Positions 22,951-30,552 of a stretch of 64,000 nt of DNA are shown in pieces. The notes beneath the pieces are model-generated. The model had not been told where the DNA came from. It did no database searches and saw only the letters and a list, made by a program, of their open reading frames with translations. The stretch is from RYN-133 sp963754285 (GTDB taxonomy: Bacteria > Actinomycetota > Actinomycetes > Mycobacteriales > Jatrophihabitantaceae), in contig CAVWFN010000006.1 of the NCBI GenBank assembly GCA_963754285.1, forward strand, positions 248,001 to 312,000. Direction: 5' to 3'. Positions within the stretch are counted from its first letter, which is position 1. Each line of letters opens with the position of its first letter. The position numbers were made by a program, and so were the translations under genes.

Positions 22951-25045
22951 GGACTCGGTGCCGGAGGGCGATCTCGTCGCCGAATCGGACACCTCTGCTG
23001 ACCTCCCGTCCGGCCGTTTCAACAATCGCGAGCTGTCATGGCTGGCGTTCAACGAACGTGTGCTGGCCCTTGCCGAGGACGAGCGACAGCCGCTGCTCGA
23101 ACGGATGAAGTTCCTCGCGATCTTCGCGAGCAATCTCGACGAGTTCTACATGGTGCGCATCGCCGGACTGAAGCGTCGCGCCGACATGGGCCTGCAGGTC
23201 GCCTCACCCGACGGTCTCACCCCGCGCGAGGTGCTCGCCGCGCTCGGCGATCGCACGGCAACCCTGGTCGAGCGGCACGCGCGGTGCTTCCTCGACCAGG
23301 TCGAGCCGGCCCTCGAACGCGAGGGCATCCACATCCGCCGCTGGGACGCGCTCGACGCCGAGGAGAAGGACCGGCTCGGCGAGTACTTCCGCAGCAAGAT
23401 CTTCCCGGTGCTCACGCCGCTCGCAGTCGATCCGGCGCACCCGTTCCCGTACATCTCCGGTCTGTCGTTGAACCTGGCCGTGCTCGTCCGCGACGCGGAG
23501 GGCGGCGGCCCCGATCGGTTCGCCCGGGTGAAGGTTCCGAACAACGTCCCGCGGTTCGTGGTCGTGTCGCAGTCGACGGTCGAAGCCGAGTACCTGCCGC
23601 TCGAAGACCTCATCGCGGCACACCTCGAGATGCTGTTCCCCGGCATGCACGTCGTCGAGCATCACTTGTTCCGGGTGACACGCAACGCCGACTTCGAGGT
23701 CGAGGAGGACCGCGACGAGGACCTGCTGCAGGCCCTCGAACGCGAGTTGATGCGGCGACGGTTCGGCCCGGCCGTGCGGCTCGAGGTCGAGGACGACATC
23801 GACGACGAGATCGTCGAGTTGCTCGTCAACGAGATCGATGTCGAGATCGAGGACGTGCAACGGCTGCCCGGCCTGCTCGACCTCGGCGCACTGTGGCAGG
23901 TCTACGACATCGACCGGCCGGCGCTCAAGGAGCGTCCGTTCGTCCCGGCAACGAACCCGCGCTTCGCCGAGGGTGAGACGCCGAAGTCGGTGTTCTCGAC
24001 GATGCGCGACGGCGACGTCCTCGTGCACCTTCCGTACGAGTCGTTCGCGACGAGCGTGCAGCGCTTCATCGAGCAGGCCGCCGCCGATCCGAACGTGCTC
24101 GCCATCAAGCAGACGCTGTATCGCACCTCCGGCGACTCGCCGATCATCGACGCACTGATCGACGCCGCCGAGGCCGGCAAGCAGGTCGTGGCACTGGTCG
24201 AGATCAAGGCGCGCTTCGACGAGCAGGCGAACATCAAATGGGCCAGGGCATTGGAGCGCGCGGGCTGCCACGTCGTGTACGGCGTCGTCGGGCTCAAGAC
24301 GCACTGCAAGACCGCGCTGGTCGTGCGTCAGGAGGGCAGCTCGATCCGCCGGTATGCCCACATCGGCACCGGCAACTACAACCCGAAGACCGCGCGCCAC
24401 TACGAGGACCTCGGGCTGTTCACCGCCGATCCCGACATCTGCGCCGACATCACCGACCTGTTCAACGTGCTCACCGGCTACTCGCGCCAGACCGACTACC
24501 GCTCGCTGCTCGTTGCGCCCTACGGCGTGCGAAGCGGCCTGATCGACCGCATCGAGCGCGAGATCGAACTGGCCCGCTCCGGGCGTCCCGGGCACATCCA
24601 GTTCAAGACCAACCATCTCGTCGACGAGCAGGTCATCGACTCGCTGTACGAGGCATCGCGCGCGGGCGTGCGCGTCGATCTGCTCGTGCGCACGTTCTGC
24701 ACGATCCGCTCCGGCGTCGAGGGACTGTCCGAGAACATCTCGACGCGATCGATCCTCGGACGCTTCCTCGAGCACTCGCGCGTCTATTACTTCGGTAACG
24801 ACGGTAAGCCCGAGTACTGGATCGGTTCGGCCGATCTCATGCATCGCAACCTCGACCGCCGCGTCGAGGTACTCGTGCAGGTATCCGATCCCGGGTGCAG
24901 CAAGCAGATCCGCGAGCAGCTCGACCTCGCCTTTGCGCCCGAGACGATGGCGTGGGAGCTGGGGCCCGACGGTGAGTGGACGCGCACCGGCGATCAGGAC
25001 TACCAAGAGCTGCTCATGCACGAGTTGGTCGACCGAGGTGAGTGA
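22928..25045 (+). CDS. ppk1: Polyphosphate kinase 1
   Basis: Polymerises the gamma-phosphate of ATP into polyphosphate. 705 residues with the N-domain (FNNRELSWLAFNERVLALAE), head domain, and two phospholipase-D-like C domains. The autophosphorylated histidine is His478 in RRYAHIGTGNYNPKTA, and DLMHRNLDRRVEVLVQV closes the protein. I use ATG 22928, 7 bases after CATTAT (22915-22920), a leaderless arrangement. ATG 22919 is in frame just upstream. It is followed immediately by mutT1 with no gap. Confidence 0.96.
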   Translation: MGALIQAEDSVPEGDLVAESDTSADLPSGRFNNRELSWLAFNERVLALAEDERQPLLERMKFLAIFASNLDEFYMVRIAGLKRRADMGLQVASPDGLTPREVLAALGDRTATLVERHARCFLDQVEPALEREGIHIRRWDALDAEEKDRLGEYFRSKIFPVLTPLAVDPAHPFPYISGLSLNLAVLVRDAEGGGPDRFARVKVPNNVPRFVVVSQSTVEAEYLPLEDLIAAHLEMLFPGMHVVEHHLFRVTRNADFEVEEDRDEDLLQALERELMRRRFGPAVRLEVEDDIDDEIVELLVNEIDVEIEDVQRLPGLLDLGALWQVYDIDRPALKERPFVPATNPRFAEGETPKSVFSTMRDGDVLVHLPYESFATSVQRFIEQAAADPNVLAIKQTLYRTSGDSPIIDALIDAAEAGKQVVALVEIKARFDEQANIKWARALERAGCHVVYGVVGLKTHCKTALVVRQEGSSIRRYAHIGTGNYNPKTARHYEDLGLFTADPDICADITDLFNVLTGYSRQTDYRSLLVAPYGVRSGLIDRIEREIELARSGRPGHIQFKTNHLVDEQVIDSLYEASRAGVRVDLLVRTFCTIRSGVEGLSENISTRSILGRFLEHSRVYYFGNDGKPEYWIGSADLMHRNLDRRVEVLVQVSDPGCSKQIREQLDLAFAPETMAWELGPDGEWTRTGDQDYQELLMHELVDRGE

Positions 25046-25918
25046 GTGAGCCGACCGACCAAGGGCATCACGGCAGCCGGCGGCGTGGTGTGGCGACTGC
25101 GTGACGGTGCACCGGAAGTGCAGATCATCCATCGGCCGCGCTACGACGACTGGACGTTGCCGAAGGGCAAGTTGCTGCCCGGTGAGCCTGATCTCGCGGC
25201 GGCCGTGCGCGAGGTCGGCGAGGAGGTCGGCGCCGACGTGGCCGTGCAGCGACGCATCGGCACGATCAAGTACCTGGTCGGCGACGCACGCAAGAAGGTC
25301 ACCTACTGGTCGATGCGCTATCGCGGCGGCGAGTTCGAGCTCAACGACGAGGTCGACAACGTGCAGTGGTTGCGGGTCGGGCGGGCCTACCAGCGGCTGA
25401 CCTACAACGTCGATCGCAGCGTCATGCGCGACTTCGCGTCCGCGCCGGTCGGAGATTCGGTCATCGTCCTCGTCCGGCATGCGAAGGCGGGCCGGCGTGC
25501 CGAGTGGCGTGGCGACGACAACTTGCGTCCGCTCGATTCCGCAGGCCGGCGGCAGGCCGAACTGTTGTCATCGCTGCTGTCGTTCTTCGGGCCGACGCGC
25601 ATCTACGCGGCCGACCGCACCCGCTGCATCCAGACTGTCGAACCGCTTGCGCACGCGTTGAATCTCAAAGTGCGCGTCGAGCCGGCTTTTGCCGACGAGG
25701 CATTCGAGCCGGGAGTCGACGGCACCGCGACTCGGCTGATGGCGCTCGCCAAGCCCGGCAAGGTGAGTGTGGTCTGCAGCCAGGGCTTCACGATCCCGTC
25801 GCTGATCGACCACGTCGGTCCCGGGCTTCGCTCGTCGGATACGCGCAAGGGCTCGTGGTGGGTGCTGACCAGCGTCGACGGCGAGATCGTGTCGACCGAT
25901 CACTACGACGCACCCTGA
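25046..25918 (+). CDS. mutT1: MutT1-type NUDIX hydrolase with C-terminal histidine phosphatase domain
   Basis: A 290-residue two-domain protein. The N-terminal Nudix box GKLLPGEPDLAAAVREVGEE plus VG (residues 41-62) fits G-x5-E-x7-REUxEExGU exactly. The C-terminal domain starts with VLVRHAKAG (about residue 145), the catalytic RHG-like motif of histidine phosphatases. The mycobacterial homologue (Rv2985, MutT1) hydrolyses 8-oxo-dGTP and diadenosine polyphosphates. GTG 25046 directly follows the ppk1 stop, so the genes are coupled. This links nucleotide-pool cleaning to polyphosphate metabolism. Confidence 0.93.
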   Translation: MSRPTKGITAAGGVVWRLRDGAPEVQIIHRPRYDDWTLPKGKLLPGEPDLAAAVREVGEEVGADVAVQRRIGTIKYLVGDARKKVTYWSMRYRGGEFELNDEVDNVQWLRVGRAYQRLTYNVDRSVMRDFASAPVGDSVIVLVRHAKAGRRAEWRGDDNLRPLDSAGRRQAELLSSLLSFFGPTRIYAADRTRCIQTVEPLAHALNLKVRVEPAFADEAFEPGVDGTATRLMALAKPGKVSVVCSQGFTIPSLIDHVGPGLRSSDTRKGSWWVLTSVDGEIVSTDHYDAP

Positions 25919-25933
25919 CCGCTCGCGTCCCCG

Positions 25934-26010
25934 GCTGTTGAGTGGCGCTTAAACGGTTGAGTGGCGCGGAATTCCGCGCCACTCAACGTACGAACGCGCC
26001 ACTCAACAGC
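25934..26010. repeat. Nested palindromic intergenic element, copy 3
   Basis: The inner palindrome 25956-25987 is a perfect 32-bp inverted repeat (left arm GTTGAGTGGCGCGGAA). The outer arms 25934-25948 and 25996-26010 are perfect 15-bp inverted copies (GCTGTTGAGTGGCGC). AGTGG half-sites recur 19 bases apart on the left and 20 on the right. It lies between the convergent mutT1 and hupB genes, where it may act as a two-way terminator. Confidence 0.85.
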
Positions 26011-26024
26011 GGCGCCAACCAGCG

Positions 26025-26510
26025 CTAGCGGGACTTCTTCGCCGCAGTCTTCTTGGCCGTGGTCTTCTTGGCGGGTGCCTTCTTCGCAGCCGTCTTCTTG
26101 GCGGGAGCCTTCTTCGCCGCGGCCTTCTTGGCGGGCGCCTTCTTGGCGGCAGCCTTGGTCGGGGTCGCCTTGCTGACCACCTTCTTCGCGACTGCGACCG
26201 CGCGCTTGGCAGGCGCCTTGGCGAGCTTCTTGGCACCGCTGGTGATCGCCTTGAATTCCGCGCCTGCCTTGAAGGCAGGAACGCTGGTCTTCTTGACCTT
26301 CACCGTCGCGCCGGTTGCGGGGTTACGCGCTGTGCGGGCCGCACGCTCGCGCTTCTCGAAGACGCCGAAGCCGGTCAGCACGACCCGCTCGCCCTTCGAT
26401 ACCGAGTGATAGACCGTGTCGATCACTGCGTCCAGCGCGGCCTGCGCCTTCTTCTTGTCGCCATCGAGCCGCTCGGCGAGCAGTTCGACGAACTGAGCCT
26501 TGTTTGGCAC
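26025..26510 (-). CDS. hupB: HU-family nucleoid protein with lysine-rich histone H1-like tail
   Basis: 161 residues. Residues 1-90 are the HU DNA-bending domain (NKAQFVELLAERL ... GFGVFEKRERAARTARNPATG). The rest is a low-complexity tail of KKAPAKK and TAKK-type repeats, as in mycobacterial HupB and other actinobacterial HU proteins, where it binds DNA and is heavily modified. It starts at GTG 26510 with GGAGG 4 bases upstream. The tail DNA is a tandem repeat prone to length change. It is convergent with mutT1 and downstream of leuD, as in M. tuberculosis. Confidence 0.96.
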   Translation of the reverse strand: MPNKAQFVELLAERLDGDKKKAQAALDAVIDTVYHSVSKGERVVLTGFGVFEKRERAARTARNPATGATVKVKKTSVPAFKAGAEFKAITSGAKKLAKAPAKRAVAVAKKVVSKATPTKAAAKKAPAKKAAAKKAPAKKTAAKKAPAKKTTAKKTAAKKSR

Positions 26511-26581
26511 CTGTCCTCCGTGTCTCTAAGACATGAATGTTCGGCCCTGATAGCCGTTTCAGCCGACACGCTAGGACGATT

Positions 26582-26630
26582 CTCGCGCCACAACAACGAA
26601 CGCGCCGTGTGTCGCGAGGGTTTTTTCTTT
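26582..26630 (+). terminator. Rightward intrinsic terminator with no obvious rightward gene
   Basis: CTCGCG (26582-26587) pairs with CGCGAG (26613-26618) and CACA (26589-26592) with TGTG (26608-26611), giving a 10-pair stem with one mismatch. It is followed by GG and then TTTTTTCTTT (26621-26630). The T-run is on the + strand only. Both neighbouring genes (hupB, leuD) run leftward. Confidence 0.7.
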
Positions 26631-26634
26631 GATT

Positions 26635-27237
26635 TCAGGGGTTTCCGGCCCCGACGGTGGGCAGCCACGGCTTGCGCGACGGTTCGTACTGCTCGATGGC
26701 GTCGACATGGCGTTCGGTGATGCCGATGTCATCGAGACCTTCCATCAGCCGCCAGCGGGTGTAGTCGTCGAGGTCGAAATCGTGCACCTCGCCGGACCAT
26801 CTGACTTGGCGATCGACGACGTCGACGGTGACCTCGGTGCTCGGGTCGTCCTCGATGTCGTCCCACAACCGCTGCACGATCTTCTCGGGCAGCACGACTG
26901 TGAGCAGTCCGGCCTTCAGCGAGTTGCCGCGGAAGATGTCACCGAACCGCGGTGCGATGACGACACGGAAGCCGTAGTCGAGCAGCGCCCACACCGCATG
27001 TTCGCGCGAGCTGCCCGTCCCGAAGTCGGGTCCGGCAACGAGGATGGTCGCGCCCGCCCAACGATCCTGATTCAGCACGAAGTCGGGCTCGTTGGCGCGC
27101 CATGCGCTGAACAGCCCGTCCTCGAAGCCGGTGCGTGTGATCCGTTTCAGGTACACCGCGGGGATGATCTGGTCGGTGTCGACGTTGCTGCGCCGCAACG
27201 GCGCGGCGCGTCCGACATGCTGAGTGAAAGCGTCCAT
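26635..27237 (-). CDS. leuD: 3-isopropylmalate dehydratase small subunit
   Basis: 200 residues, the swivelling domain of isopropylmalate isomerase in leucine synthesis. It has RSNVDTDQIIPAVYLKRI at the N-terminus, the substrate-binding GPDFGTGSSREHAVWAL and FRGNSLKAGLL. ATG 27237 is one base from the leuC stop, so the subunits are co-translated. The in-frame extension to 27267 is non-family sequence. It is followed by hupB on the same strand after a 124-base gap that holds a terminator-like hairpin facing the other way. Confidence 0.95.
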   Translation of the reverse strand: MDAFTQHVGRAAPLRRSNVDTDQIIPAVYLKRITRTGFEDGLFSAWRANEPDFVLNQDRWAGATILVAGPDFGTGSSREHAVWALLDYGFRVVIAPRFGDIFRGNSLKAGLLTVVLPEKIVQRLWDDIEDDPSTEVTVDVVDRQVRWSGEVHDFDLDDYTRWRLMEGLDDIGITERHVDAIEQYEPSRKPWLPTVGAGNP

Positions 27238-27238
27238 G

Positions 27239-28657
27239 TCAGTTCTCCAAGTCGCTCGGAGCTGCAAGGTGGCCGGTGATCGCGGTGGCCGCGGCGACGA
27301 GCGGGCTGACCAGGTGCGTGCGTCCGCCCTTGCCCTGGCGTCCCTCGAAGTTGCGGTTGGACGTGGACGCGCTGCGCTCGCCCGGCGCGAGTTGGTCGGG
27401 ATTCATGCCGAGGCACATCGAGCACCCGGCCTGCCGCCACTCCGCGCCCGCCGCCGTGAAGATCGCGTCGAGGCCTTCTTGCTCGGCCTGGGCCTTGACC
27501 TTCATCGAGCCGGGGACGACGAGCATGCGCACTCCGTCCGCGACGCGACGCCCCTCGACGATGCCGGCCACTGCGCGCAGGTCTTCGATGCGTCCGTTCG
27601 TACACGAGCCGACGAACACGGTGTCGACGCTGATGTCGCGAAGCGGCGTGCCTGCTTCGAGACCCATGTACTGCAACGCCTTGCGCGCGGCGACGCGATC
27701 GCCGTCGTCCTCGAAGCTGTCGGGGTCGGGGACGCTGGAGCTCAACGGAGCGCCTTGGCCCGGGTTGGTGCCCCACGTGACGAAGGGGGTCAGGTCGGCG
27801 GCATCGAGGCTGACCTCGGCGTCGAACTCGGCGTCGGCGTCGGTGCGCAGGCTCGTCCAGTACTCGACTGCGGCGTCCCACTCGTCGCCGGTCGGCGCGT
27901 GTTCGCGTCCGCTGAGGTAGTCGAAGGTCGTCTGGTCGGGCGCGATCATGCCGGCGCGCGCGCCCCATTCGATGCTCATGTTGCAGACCGTCATGCGGCC
28001 TTCCATCGACATCTGCTCGAACGCCGTGCCGCGGTACTCGACCATGTAGCCCTGGCCGCCGCCCGTGCCGGTCTTCGCGATCACGGCGAGGATGACGTCC
28101 TTCGGAGTGACGCCGGGTGGCAGGTCTCCGTCGACGGTGACGGCCATCGTCTTGGGACGATCCATCGGCAGCGTCTGGGTCGCGAGCACGTGCTCGACCT
28201 GACTCGTCCCGATGCCGAAGGCGAGCGCGCCGAACGCGCCGTGCGTCGAGGTGTGCGAGTCGCCGCAGACGATCGTCATACCCGGCTGGGTGATCGCCAG
28301 CTGCGGACCGATGACGTGGACGATGCCTTGGTTCACGTCGCCCATCGGGTACAGCTCGATGCCGAACTCGTCGCAGTTCTTGCGCAGCGTCTCGACCTGG
28401 GTGCGGCTGACCGGGTCGGCGATCGGCTTGTCGATGTCGACGGTCGGGACGTTGTGGTCCTCGGTGGCCAGCGTGAGGTCGGGACGGCGCACCGTTCGGT
28501 TGTTCAGGCGCAATCCCTCGAAGGCCTGCGGGCTGGTCACCTCGTGGATCAGGTGCATGTCGATGTACAACAGGTCGGGTTCGCCGGCCGCGCTGCGTAC
28601 GACGTGGGTGTCCCAGAGCTTCTCTGCGAGCGTCTTGCCCATCGCTTGCAATCCCAT
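27239..28657 (-). CDS. leuC: 3-isopropylmalate dehydratase large subunit
   Basis: 472 residues, the Fe-S aconitase-fold subunit. It has LYIDMHLIHEVTSPQAFEGL, VCGDSHTSTHGAFGALAFGIG, and the cluster cysteines in SCTNGRIEDL and AGCSMCLGMN. I place the start at ATG 28657 (MGLQAMGKTLAEKLW) because mycobacterial LeuC opens with the similar MALQ... segment. ATG 28642 is a shorter alternative. The start codon overlaps a small palindrome (28655-28668) lying between leuC and the divergent IclR gene, the probable operator. Confidence 0.95.
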   Translation of the reverse strand: MGLQAMGKTLAEKLWDTHVVRSAAGEPDLLYIDMHLIHEVTSPQAFEGLRLNNRTVRRPDLTLATEDHNVPTVDIDKPIADPVSRTQVETLRKNCDEFGIELYPMGDVNQGIVHVIGPQLAITQPGMTIVCGDSHTSTHGAFGALAFGIGTSQVEHVLATQTLPMDRPKTMAVTVDGDLPPGVTPKDVILAVIAKTGTGGGQGYMVEYRGTAFEQMSMEGRMTVCNMSIEWGARAGMIAPDQTTFDYLSGREHAPTGDEWDAAVEYWTSLRTDADAEFDAEVSLDAADLTPFVTWGTNPGQGAPLSSSVPDPDSFEDDGDRVAARKALQYMGLEAGTPLRDISVDTVFVGSCTNGRIEDLRAVAGIVEGRRVADGVRMLVVPGSMKVKAQAEQEGLDAIFTAAGAEWRQAGCSMCLGMNPDQLAPGERSASTSNRNFEGRQGKGGRTHLVSPLVAAATAITGHLAAPSDLEN

Positions 28658-28668
28658 CTTTTGAGATG
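28655..28668. promoter_or_regulatory. Candidate IclR/NdgR operator between leuC and iclR
   Basis: CATCTTTTGAGATG has inverted arms CATCT (28655-28659) and AGATG (28664-28668). It covers the leuC start codon and lies 14 bases before the IclR gene start, so a bound protein would affect both. In Streptomyces the neighbouring IclR protein NdgR controls leuCD. Confidence 0.4.
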
Positions 28669-28681
28669 CGAGTATCGCCTT

Positions 28682-29368
28682 ATGGGACAGCCTAGCAGCG
28701 GGATCGGGGTGCTCGACAAGAGCGCGGCGATCCTGTCCGCGCTCGCCGAGCAGCCGTGCACGTTGGCCGATCTGGTCGCGGCGACCGGGTTGCCGCGTGC
28801 CACCGCCCACCGGTTGGCGGTCGCGCTCGAGGTGCATCGGCTGGTGGCACGCGACGTCGACGGCCGGTTCATCGTCGGGCCGCGGGTCGGCGAACTTGCC
28901 CACACTCGACCCGATGCGTTGGTGGCTGCGGCCGGGCCGGTGCTGGCGTGGGTGCGTGACGAGTGCGGTGAGAGCGCGCAGCTGTACCGGCGGGACGGCT
29001 CGCAACGCGTGTGCGTCGCGGCTGCCGAGCGCGCTTCAGGGTTGCGGACGACCGTGCCCGTCGGCACCCGGCTGACCCTCGCTGCGGGTTCGGGTGCGCA
29101 GGTGCTGTGCGCGTGGTCGGCCGACGGCTCGCCGGATTTCCCGCCGCGGTTGCTTGCCGACGTGCGCCGCCGCGGGTGGGCGCAATCGATCGCGCAGCGC
29201 GAGGCCGGCGTCGCGTCCGTCTCGGCGCCTGTGCTGACCCCGTCCGGCTCGCTGCTCGCTGCGATCTCGATCTCCGGGCCGATCGAGCGCCTGGGCCGGG
29301 CCCCGGGCCCGCGCTTCGCGCCCGTCCTCGTCGCCGGCGCCGACCGCATCGCCGCCGCCCTCACCTAG
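28682..29368 (+). CDS. IclR family transcriptional regulator (NdgR/LtbR-like)
   Basis: 228 residues. The N-terminal winged helix (GVLDKSAAILSALAEQPCTL then LVAATGLPRATAHRL) and a C-terminal ligand domain (ESAQLYRRDGSQRVCVAAA, GLRTTVPVGTRLTLAAGSGA) are standard IclR. It is divergent from leuCD exactly as NdgR (Streptomyces), LtbR (Corynebacterium) and Rv2989 (M. tuberculosis) are. These regulate leucine biosynthesis and nitrogen-related genes. The role here is inferred from that position. The start is ATG 28682. Confidence 0.9.
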   Translation: MGQPSSGIGVLDKSAAILSALAEQPCTLADLVAATGLPRATAHRLAVALEVHRLVARDVDGRFIVGPRVGELAHTRPDALVAAAGPVLAWVRDECGESAQLYRRDGSQRVCVAAAERASGLRTTVPVGTRLTLAAGSGAQVLCAWSADGSPDFPPRLLADVRRRGWAQSIAQREAGVASVSAPVLTPSGSLLAAISISGPIERLGRAPGPRFAPVLVAGADRIAAALT

Positions 29369-29406
29369 CGCCTCCCCCGCTCCCCCCTCGACGCTGTCCT
29401 CGGCGA

Positions 29407-29472
29407 CAGTGGTTAGTTTCGGCCGCAGTGGTCAGCTACAACTGACCACCGAGCCCTGGAACTAACCACTCT
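29407..29472. repeat. Nested palindromic intergenic element, copy 4
   Basis: Inner arms GTGGTCAG (29428-29435) and CTGACCAC (29442-29449) lie inside outer arms AGTGGTTAGTT (29408-29418) and AACTAACCACT (29460-29470). The left AGTGG half-sites are 19 bases apart and the right ones 20. The element sits between the convergent IclR gene and the nuclease-like gene at 29488. Confidence 0.8.
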
Positions 29473-29487
29473 GGATGCGGGCCTGCC

Positions 29488-30345
29488 TCAGCGGGAGGCC
29501 ACGAGCAGTTGCGGAGCGCGAAGCCGGACGAGGTGCAAGATCTCGGGCTTGATCAAATACGGCTGGCCGAACACTTCGGCGGGTCCGTACGGAATCGTCA
29601 GCCACTCGTCACGGCGCATATCGGTGAATCGCGTGATGTCCTTGCGCATTCGTTTGACCTTCGCGTGGTCGATGCCCTGGTACTCCAGTGCCAGGCGAGC
29701 TTCCTCGAGGGACAGGTCCGGCTCCGCGAGCCAGCCACCCTCGCTTCGGTAGATCGGGACGTTCACCTCGAATCGAGGCATCTCAGGGCCGCTGATCGCG
29801 ACACGCAAATGGCTCTCCGGCCGGGATCTGGAACGCTCATCGAGCAATTCCAGCGCGGCGTGCGCGCGTTTCGCGTTGTGTCGTCGCGAACTCGATCGTA
29901 GGACGTCTGCAAGCTCGTCCCGGGTCACGCCCGCACGCAGCGCACTGTCGCCGGCCGCGACAAGATCGGGCAGCGACAGGACACTTGCCAGATCACGCCA
30001 CGTTCGCGCGATGGACGTCACGAGGAGCCCGTCGATCATCTCGAAGTCGACACATCGCAGCTGGAATCGATGGGCGACGAGCTCCGGACGCTGACTGCGT
30101 GTCATCAGGCGTCCGGCACGCTCAGGAGTCGCCGTGGCAACGTGGATGCGACCGTCGACTTGATCAGGTAGCCAGAGACGGTGGAGACGAGCGGCTGTCA
30201 TCGACGCGACCACTGTGTCCTGTGCGCAGGTCGCGAGCAACGCTGCACATCGTCCCGCCAACTCACCCGCCTGCGAGCTCGATACCCACGCGCGACGCGC
30301 GATCCGTATCCGTGAGTCAGGCTGTGTCGTTCGGGTCATGCGCAC
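29488..30345 (-). CDS. DUF559-type / AbiEi-like protein with PD-(D/E)xK-like C-terminal domain
   Basis: 285 residues. The C-terminal 90 residues (WLAEPDLSLEEARLALEYQG then DHAKVKRMRKDITRFTDM) resemble the VSR/DUF559 nuclease fold, with a possible ExPD...ExQ catalytic cluster (Glu-Pro-Asp, then Glu before Tyr-Gln). The N-terminal part (TVVASMTAARLHRLWLPDQ, GLLVTSIARTWRDLASVLSL) resembles the AbiEi-like proteins common and multicopy in actinomycetes. Function is unproven. Toxin-antitoxin or nuclease roles are only possibilities, and no partner gene is present. It is bracketed by two copies of the nested palindrome (29407-29472 and 30431-30497). Confidence 0.7.
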   Translation of the reverse strand: MRMTRTTQPDSRIRIARRAWVSSSQAGELAGRCAALLATCAQDTVVASMTAARLHRLWLPDQVDGRIHVATATPERAGRLMTRSQRPELVAHRFQLRCVDFEMIDGLLVTSIARTWRDLASVLSLPDLVAAGDSALRAGVTRDELADVLRSSSRRHNAKRAHAALELLDERSRSRPESHLRVAISGPEMPRFEVNVPIYRSEGGWLAEPDLSLEEARLALEYQGIDHAKVKRMRKDITRFTDMRRDEWLTIPYGPAEVFGQPYLIKPEILHLVRLRAPQLLVASR

Positions 30346-30430
30346 AGGCTGCGCGGGCTCGCTGCGTCACACCGTGCGCCACAGCACTCTGTGGACGGTC
30401 GGCCACTGTCCACACCACTCCGCACACCGG

Positions 30431-30497
30431 GCAGTGGTCAGTTCGCTGCCTCAGTGGTCAGTTGTAACTGACCACTGAGGGTGAAACTAACCACTGC
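30431..30497. repeat. Nested palindromic intergenic element, copy 5
   Basis: Inner arms 30449-30463 (CCTCAGTGGTCAGTT) and 30466-30480 are perfect 15-bp inverted repeats around GT. Outer arms GCAGTGGTCAGTT (30431-30443) and its near-inverse at 30485-30497 match at 12 of 13. AGTGG spacing is 20 on the left and 19 on the right. It lies upstream of the nuclease-like gene and downstream of the dehydrogenase gene. Confidence 0.85.
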
Positions 30498-30552
30498 CGG
30501 AGCGGACGGGGGCGCGGGTGTAGTCGCGGCGAGTCGGGTCAGCGGGTGGCGG

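Noticed and set aside
16221..30497. CRISPR array or attachment sites
   Set aside because: The palindromic elements are dispersed by kilobases, have no spacer/repeat periodicity, and no cas, integrase or transposase gene is present.
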